From contig NBIV01000540.1 in assembly GCA_003194525.1 (NCBI GenBank), positions 1-22,683 on the forward strand: DNA of 22,683 bases. Reading direction: 5' to 3'. Source of the DNA: Gracilariopsis chorda. Taxonomy: Eukaryota > Rhodophyta > Florideophyceae > Gracilariales > Gracilariaceae. Shown here in pieces: positions 16,559 to 22,683 of this stretch (positions within the stretch are counted from its first letter, which is position 1; every line of letters starts with the position of its first letter). Both the position numbers and the translations under genes were made by a program. The notes under the pieces were generated by a model. It saw only the letters and a list, made by a program, of their open reading frames with translations, was not told the DNA's origin and did not search any database.

Positions 16559-18274
16559 ATGACCAACACTCCGTTTTCGAACGACCCGCCTGCGGGCGCC
16601 CCGCAGGGGACTTCCGCGAGCGGACAACCTTCCTTCGCGACGCCGGGGTCGTGGGTTCGTCACCCAACCTCTGGGTTCCTCTCCTTGCCTCTGCCTGGGG
16701 GATCGTCTCATGTTCCAACCATGGATGCCTCGGATGCCGCGAGTATCGCCGCCTGGAATTCCGCTCAAGCGATACCGATCACTGCGACCGCCGCCGGCTG
16801 GGTGTCACCATCGACACTTTGGGCCCGCAATCCCCGGGAAGACGCTCTCCTCTTTTCGCGTGCGCCCTGGTTCCACCCCACATGGGTTTCCGACTCGGAC
16901 CTCATCGACTCCTATGTGGAGGAGGGCGAGCTCCCAGGGGGACTAGGCCGGGATATGGTCGACTCCTTCGACTGGAGGACGCGTATCGCGGTAGAGCCAC
17001 AGTTCCTCGCACGGAAGCGCACCAGATATGGTTTCGAGACGCTGAATGAAGCCCGTGCCGGGATGGCCAAGGTCGCCTACGACCGTCTCGCCCGCGCGAG
17101 TTATCCGGATGAGCTGATACCAACGGAATACAGCTTTGACCTCTCGCGGTACCGTACCTACGGTGAAGTCTCATACTGCGAGAACCTTGCTGCCTACCAG
17201 CCATCTACACCGTTCCGGTCCACTCCAATAGAAGCCGGGATGCTCCTCTGGAGGCGCCCAATTCTGCGTGCAGAGTTCCGATATCTTCGTCGTCCGAATC
17301 ATCGCGGATCCTTCTTCGACCGACTCCGGTTTGAGCGAAAGGCGCGCTCCCGCTTCGGGTTCCTGGTACCATACCAAAATCTCGAGGTCGAGAGGCACCG
17401 CCCATCCGCGATGCGCGGCCGGTATGCACCTCTTCCCCATTGGTGGAGCAGGTTCGAAGTCCCGAGGGGATGCTTTGCGGAGATGCCTCCGTGCCTCAGC
17501 TACATCGGTTCACGATTAATCAACAATCCGGATTCCGGTTACTGGACTCTCTTCCTCGCCGAATGGGCTGCTCGCGTTGCCGCATTTCTCCTCTGGGAGG
17601 TGTAGGACAAGAACCGTCTGTGGTACATTCCTCCTCACCTACGCCAGGTTATCCGCCAATTGGATCTCTATATCCCTCTGGGATCCGAAGCCAATGTGGA
17701 TGAGATTCAGTGCCTTCTGAACACCATCGATATGGTTAACTGGGATACAGTCCCAGTCTCCAACGTCCCTGACGGTGAGCCTTCCAGGCATGATCGCTCT
17801 CCAGGCCGGAGAAATCCAAACGCTGGCAACTTCGTCTTCTATGACCCTTGGGAGGTATCCGTGACTTCACGGGCTCACGCGCTAGCGTTACGCGATGTAC
17901 CACGCTCCGTTCCGCGAGGCCACCCGGTTGGGTTCATGTTTTCCGATGACTGGCACGGTTCCTACGAGGATGATCCAATGGTGGATGACGACCCCGATGA
18001 GGTGGGGGAGGCCGTAGCCCCGGTAACGGCGATGGTCAACGATCTCGACGGATCCGGCCAGCATGTGGCTGCTCCAGATGGCTGGAATATGGCCGCCAGT
18101 GCGGCTGCTTCTCCGTCTACCGCATCTCCGGTCCCCGTGGACCCTCAGGCCGTTGCCCTCAGGGCTCACCTCCAGTCCATTGGAGTGGTTGCGCCTTCCA
18201 ACCTCACCAGCGTGAGCGAGTTATTGGCTTTCGCGTCTGCGAACTACCAACCGCCAACGAGCGGCTCATCCTAA
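16559..18274 (+). pseudogene. Element C antisense gene: homologue of 5365-7044, one in-frame TAG
   Basis: The frame reads from ATG 16559 to 18274 (571 codons plus the terminal stop), interrupted only by TAG at 17603-17605. The core matches the element A protein block by block: APWFHP, SFDWRTRIAV, RPILRAEFRYL, SRFGFLVPYQNLEVER, AEWAARVAAFL, YIPLGSEAN, VFYDPWEV, RSVPRGHPVG, then acidic DDPMVDDDPDEVGE and a helical tail (LRAHLQSIGV). The TAG falls where A has Tyr (A: AYDQYRLW; C: V-stop-DKNRLW), so a single base change explains it. The homologous sequence on both sides and the lack of indels suggest a recent nonsense change or readthrough. The in-frame ATG at 16373 lies inside the LTR and upstream of the TATA box, so I reject it as start. 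Function unknown. Confidence 0.82.
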
Positions 18275-18610
18275 GTCAGGATCCTGGACCGTGGCACGCA
18301 CACCTGATATAGGTTAGCGCTTAACGCTCCATAGCTTGTGGTAAACGACTTCCTTCTTCTATATCCGTATGTCCGGACTCTTCTTTTTCTTCTTCATAGC
18401 ATCTTCATGCTGGACCGCTAGGCGGTATTCTTCATTAAACCGTTACTTCGGTCGGACCGCTAGGCGGTGTGACGTCCAATGACCATTGGTTTCCCTATCC
18501 AGTCCATTACTTCGTGTAACCTTCTGTAGCCAGATCTCTTCCTGTGTCCTCTTCTCTTCGGAGACTTCTCTTCCGTCTTCGGAATCTTCTGCATAGTGCA
18601 GTGTATCGTC
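18275..18610. other. Element C convergent intergenic region
   Basis: 336 bp lie between the stop of the antisense gene and the stop of pol. It has a pyrimidine-rich stretch on the + strand (about 18349-18398, CTTCTTCT and TCTTTTTCTTCTTC). An exact 15-bp repeat at 18412-18426 and 18454-18468 contains the hairpin ACCGC-TAG-GCGGT. The inverted repeat CCAATG-AC-CATTGG follows at about 18476-18489. No open frame of note. Confidence 0.6.
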
Positions 18611-19394
18611 CTACCCAACCTGGGCCATGTCCAAAGTGGATGGGAGTGGGAACCGCGTCCGGCGGTGGTAGGTTATCACCTTGGAACGAGGAAGGTGCTG
18701 AATGGGCTCCCATGTGTCCTCTTCCGGGGGGTATCCGTACCATCGGATTTGGTAAAACCACACTCCTTTGGAGTCCAGAACATGATCCACGATGTGGTCA
18801 ACGACAAACTCCTGGTCGTACGTAGCCGGTTCCTGACCCGTCATGGCAGGGCTTAAGGGGAGAACCCTGTGAGGGGACTTGCCTGAAATTGGCGCGACCC
18901 TGCGGGCAAAGTCAGCTTTCCTCGACGCTGCGAGTGCTGGGACTTGATACCGCATTGCGGTCTTTCCGCTTCCTAATCCTCTCCTTGTGGGGGGGGCCTT
19001 CCGTTCTAACCGGATTCCCCTATTGACGCGCAGCTCGCGAGCTCTTCTCCCACGCGACCCGTGCAACTCTGGTGAGTTTGACCGTTCACGGTGAGGGAGG
19101 CGGTTCACTACGGTTCCGACGCCAGGAGGCGGATTGCCATGCATCACACACTGTGATTGGCTGGCCGCTGGCGGCAAGTGTCGCGCGCGGTCTTTCCACG
19201 ACGCGGGTCTTGACTGTACTCCTGACGCCGGCCGGCGGTATGTACGTGTACACCTTTCCACGGTTTGGAATTTCGGGCTTCGTCCGCGTGACAGTAGCGT
19301 CACAGTGTCCATTTGTAGTGCTCTGCGGTAACGCACGCAGTGTCAACCACACTCTCCGTGTCCGCGGTTGCTTTTCAGCTCACCACGAAACTGG
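18611..19394 (-). pseudogene. Element C chromodomain and Pol C-terminus
   Basis: The frame open to the stop at 18611 ends in a chromodomain at about 18820-18658: EFVVDHIVDHV, WFYQIRWYGY, EDTWEPIQHLPRSK and TYHRR. It matches the element A chromodomain and, by family knowledge, would recognise methylated H3 tails. The upstream part of the frame is low-complexity linker with little likeness to A. Both copies end with almost the same last residues (A: NAQVG; C: DMAQVG), so the Pol terminus is conserved. Confidence 0.88.
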
Positions 19395-21122
19395 TTAGGA
19401 CCGAGGTTGTATGTGCTCCGTGCTCGGAGATATCATTCGCCACATTAGTGACCACACCGAGTCCGGTTCACTACTTCCTCCTTCGCTACCCAGCGACTCG
19501 CTCGACAGGAGTGCATCCGGGTCCGCGGAGACGGCCTTCTCGCTTCGCGATGCGTTCAACTCCTCCCTGCTCCGGGGGTGCTCATCCGACGATGCCGTAT
19601 GAAACGGGACACCGTCCGACGCCGGAGCTTCCTTCCGCGATGGCGCGATCGATTCCCGTCCCTCCCCCTCCTTAGGTGAGAGGGCGGTGGGTTCAGGATG
19701 AAGGACCTCCGCGGGCGGAGTAACGGTTAGGCGTTTGGGGTCAAGCGTGCGTTGCACGATACGCGCGGCGCGCCCAACCGGTTGATCGGCAATTGGAAGA
19801 TCCGAGAGTCCCCGTTTCGGGTGCGGTAAGACGGGTGGGCGGGACGGAAGCAGATTATCCGTTGGCCGAGTTACGAGGTCATCCTCCGGGATTGTCACGA
19901 GCGGTGATGAGCCCTCAGGGGGCGCAGGCGCGTGGGCTACGCGGTCGCGAGAGACGCGTTCGAACTGGTTATCGATGTCCAGTACGACTGTGTCGTCGGC
20001 GACGGAAACCACCCGATAGGGTCCATTCACTATCGGTGACAACTTGTGGCGCTTCTCCTTTTCGGGATTATAATATTCCTTTCGCAGGAAGACAGAATCC
20101 CCTTCCGAGACCTGGGGTATCGGGGAACGAATCTTCGCGTCGAAGTTCTGTTTGTATGCCTCCTGGGCTTTTCCCATAGCCTTTCGGGCGGTAGGGACCA
20201 TGTTCTTCAACCATTCCTTCCAGGAATCTCGATATAACCTTGGTGAAGGGTACCCCGAGACGTTCGGTTGCGCTTCAATAGCCATGGGTGGCGGAATCCG
20301 AGACAGGACCAGCTCAAATGGAGCGAGGGTCGTGACCCGGTGTACCTGGGTGTTATACGCGTACGTAATAGCGTCCGTGTACAAGTCCCATTCCATGGGG
20401 TGATCCGCGACATACGCGCGCAGTGCGTTGAGCATAGTACGATTGAATCGTTCCACTTGTCCGTTACACTGCGGGTGGTAGGTGGTAGTAAACATATTCT
20501 TGATTCCCAAGATTCTACATACGTCCTGAAAGAACTTTGAGGTAAATTGAGATCCGTTGTCGGAGAGTAGGTGTACCGGCGGGCCGTAAGTAAAGACCCA
20601 GTGGGTTACGAACGCACGCGCAACCACGTCCGCGGTAATCCGTTTAAGCGGTACTGTTCTCACCAACTTTGAGAAGCGGTCAGTAATGACGAGAAGATAC
20701 TTGTAACCACGTTTGGTTTTGACAAGCTCGCCCAAGATATCAATAGCGACATATTCGAGTGGCGCCCGTGCCGGGAATAGTGTTAACTTCTTCGAGTACT
20801 TCCGAAGTTTTACATTATTCTTCGCACATTCCACGCACGAGCGGCGAACTGCATAGCAGTCAAATGCCATAGCAGGCCAATAGAAGTCCCTGCGAAGGGT
20901 CAGGTATAGTTTCCTCCCGCCGGGATGTGCACCCAGCTTCGCGTAATGCGATAGATGCAAGACGCGCTGCTGCAGCGTGTGAGGTACAACGATCTGTGGG
21001 GTCCGTGTCAGCAACCTGACTAGGTAGCCTCGATCGTTCACCGCAAAGGGTATCTGTGCGCCCCCGTTAAGACGGGCACGAATCTGGGCACAGAAAGGAT
21101 CCTGCTGTTGTTCACGGATCAT
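19395..21122 (-). pseudogene. Element C integrase and start of linker
   Basis: This is the longest intact piece of C pol (575 codons from ATG 21122, though the homologous frame starts somewhat earlier). The zinc region has LSHYAKLGAH and CVEC. The catalytic core has AIDILGE, LLSDNGSQF (Asp at 20561-20559) and NGQVERFN (Glu at 20453-20451), with 36 codons between the last two (DD35E). The C-terminal module has NGPYRVVSVADDTVVLD. A disordered linker follows, with VLPHPKRGLSDLP conserved with element A. The frame ends at 19395, and the chromodomain is in another frame. Confidence 0.9.
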
Positions 21123-21150
21123 TTCCTCAGAGGATATGGGAACAACCTGG

Positions 21151-21887
21151 TCATCCGGAGGATCCGTAGGGTTTTGCAGCTAGAATATCGTCACAGATGT
21201 CATCCCCATTCACGTCTGGGTTGTCTTCTTCCGTTCCCTCCGGGGATTGTGCCATGAAACATGGTATTTCCAGATCGTCGACCGGTTCGGTTTCCGCTGA
21301 TGTTCCTAAGCGCGATAGGGCGTCAGCCTGAGTATTCAGGGATCCCTTCTTGTAGAGGACATCAAATGTAAATTCCGAGAGTCGGAGACGCCAACGCATG
21401 AGGCGGCCCGACGGTTCTCGAATTTCGAGTAGCCAACGGAGAGCCGAGTGATCGGTGTGAACCTTGAAATGGTTACCCATAAGGTATGGGCGAAGCGTTG
21501 CCAACGCCCAAACAACAGCAAGACACTCCTTCTCGGACACCGAGTAGTTGCGCTCGTGAACGTTCAACGAACGTGACCAATATCCGATCGGATGTCTTTC
21601 TCCTTCTTCCGTGACTTGAAACAACGCACAACCCACCTGGTGGGCACTTGAGTCAGTATCCACTTCGAAAGGTAAGTCCGGGTGCGGTAAGGCCAGAACT
21701 GGCGGGGACGTTACAGCGTCGACAAGAGACGAGAATGCTGACGACTCAGCCTCGTCAAAGACGTCCAGTTCGGTAGGTTGTCCTTTCCGGAGGAGTGCGT
21801 TAAGCGGTGCTGACAAGTCGGCGAAGTTCGGGACGAATCGGCGATATACATTGCAAAGTCCTAGGAAGGATCGAAGCTCCGTTTTGA
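21151..21887 (-). pseudogene. Element C RT connection and RNase H
   Basis: The frame 21816-21151 shows LNALLRKGQPTELDVF, then RNase H blocks VDTDSSAHQVGCALF, HPIGYWSRSLN, SEKECLAVVWA, HTDHSALRWL and TQADALSRL. A tether rich in Glu and Asp ends at TAG near 21180, where the frame changes before integrase. It aligns without gaps in the core with 1613-2300 of element A, where the same domain is split. Confidence 0.88.
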
Positions 21888-22683
21888 TTAGTCGGATGTT
21901 TCGCCTCTCGAAGTGACTTTCACTCTTGCTTCATCGATTGAAAGCTGTCCGGGGCGGATGATGTGCCCCAGATATTTTACCGAATCGGCGCAGAACTCAC
22001 ACTTTCCCAGCTTCAGGGTGATGCCCGCGTTGCGGAGCACTGTCAAGACTTCCCGGACATGGGACAGGTGATCGTCCAAGTTATTGGAGAACACTATAAT
22101 GTCGTCCAAGTATACCAGACAGCTGGTCCATTTGAACCTCGCCAAGAGGATATCGATTGCCCGTTGGAATGTAGCTGGGGCATTCGTTAGTCCAAACGGC
22201 ATTCGCTTAAAGCGATATAGTCCTTGATGGCACACAAACGCGGTCTTATCACGATCTTCTTTCCTAATAGGGACCTGCCAGTATCCCGAATTGGCATCGA
22301 GGGTAGTGAACACCGTTGCGCTCCCCAGGGAGTCAATGTACTCGTCCATTCGTGGAATCGGATAGACGTCCTTGACAGTAACCGCATTCAGGCGGCGGTA
22401 ATCCACACAGAAACGCCATGATCCATCGGCTTTCGGAACAAGGACAACAGGAGAAGCCCAAGGGATTGTGCTGCTTCGATAACTCCAGCTCGCAGCATCT
22501 TCTCCACCTGAGATTTCTCTTCCCCCCTTGCTTTAGGGCCTGCCCGATATGGGTGCTGTGCAATAGGCCGTGTATCCGGCAACAAATCAATCCGATGTTC
22601 GGTTACCCCTATCGTCCCCAGGGAACCGTCCCACATGGCGGTAAAGTCCCTGAGCATGTCACGAAACTTCTCACGATGAGATT
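21888..22683 (-). pseudogene. Element C reverse transcriptase
   Basis: The first frame (22657-22388) carries MWDGSLG, HRIDLLPDTRPIAQ and KMLRAGVIE, then shifts near 22460. The second (to 21888) carries DYRRLNAVTVKD, TVFTTLDANSGYWQ, RMPFGLTNAPATFQR, catalytic YLDD at 22112-22101, and KYLGHIIRPG. The frame is lost again near 21905 just before the ELRSFLGL block, which reads in the next frame. All polymerase motifs are present and the catalytic residues intact. Confidence 0.9.

Larger units (their letters stand above)
15469..22683 (-). mobile_element. Element C: Ty3/gypsy chromovirus with antisense gene, inserted in element B
   Basis: On the minus strand, from the right edge: RT, RNase H, integrase, linker and chromodomain, then a convergent gene on the + strand, a polypurine tract and the 3' LTR ending at 15469. 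The LTR terminus abuts the middle of element B's chromodomain, so C (or its LTR) inserted into B; bases 15464-15468 (atacc) would be one copy of the target duplication. Pol proteins and layout match element A closely, but the two have diverged at nearly every exact stretch. The 5' half lies past the right edge. Confidence 0.9.
18611..22683 (-). pseudogene. pol: Element C pol, broken by about 4 frameshifts
   Basis: Polyprotein with RT, RNase H, integrase, linker and chromodomain in order on the minus strand, continuing past the right edge (SHREKFRDMLRDF at the edge is the region just before RT). Frame changes occur near 22460, 21905, 21180 and 19390, with no isolated nonsense codon. The protein is close to element A Pol; the integrase core, for example, is nearly the same in every catalytic block. 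As written it cannot yield a full Pol. Domain segments follow. Confidence 0.9.

Overview
The window is a block of nested LTR retrotransposons from a eukaryote. It contains three Ty3/gypsy (Metaviridae) elements of chromovirus type and no recognisable host gene, rRNA, tRNA, CRISPR array or bacterial operon. The Pol proteins and the C-terminal chromodomains suggest a filamentous eukaryotic microbe (fungus or oomycete), but the sequence alone does not settle which.

Layout. Element A (+ strand) enters from the left edge. It has a badly frameshifted pol (1-5171: protease tail, RT, RNase H, integrase, very long linker, chromodomain), then an intact convergent gene on the opposite strand (7044-5365, minus), a polypurine tract (7197-7206) and a 3' LTR (7207-8015). 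An unassigned 290-bp piece follows (8016-8305). Element B (+ strand) begins with its 5' LTR (8306-8969), a primer-binding site, gag (9045-11285) and pro-pol (11240-15468), and stops abruptly inside its chromodomain. At that point the 3' LTR of element C (minus strand, 15469-16384) begins. C then reads, left to right: polypurine tract, a + strand gene homologous to A's antisense gene (16559-18274, one in-frame TAG), and a frameshifted minus-strand pol (18611 to beyond the right edge).

Main discovery candidate. A and C are diverged relatives, and both carry the same extra gene between pol and the 3' LTR, on the strand opposite to gag-pol. The ~560-570-residue products are clearly homologous along their length. 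In both copies a TATA or TATA-like box lies just inside the polypurine tract, ~95-110 bp before the chosen ATG. Both genes are free of frameshifts although the pol genes beside them carry about 12 (A) and 4 (C). I do not recognise the protein family.

Other signals. A is packed with perfect 4-5-bp stem / 3-4-nt loop micro-hairpins. B instead carries about 18 copies of the octamer CCGAACGG/CCGTTCGG in all codon phases and in its LTR. All three LTRs place a stem-loop at or near a shared GTACTT box, with different stem sequences. B's Gag has an Arg/Ser/Asp-rich segment resembling an SR-protein domain. C is inserted in B, so C should be the younger, yet C's pol is the more damaged; this hints at mobilisation in trans.
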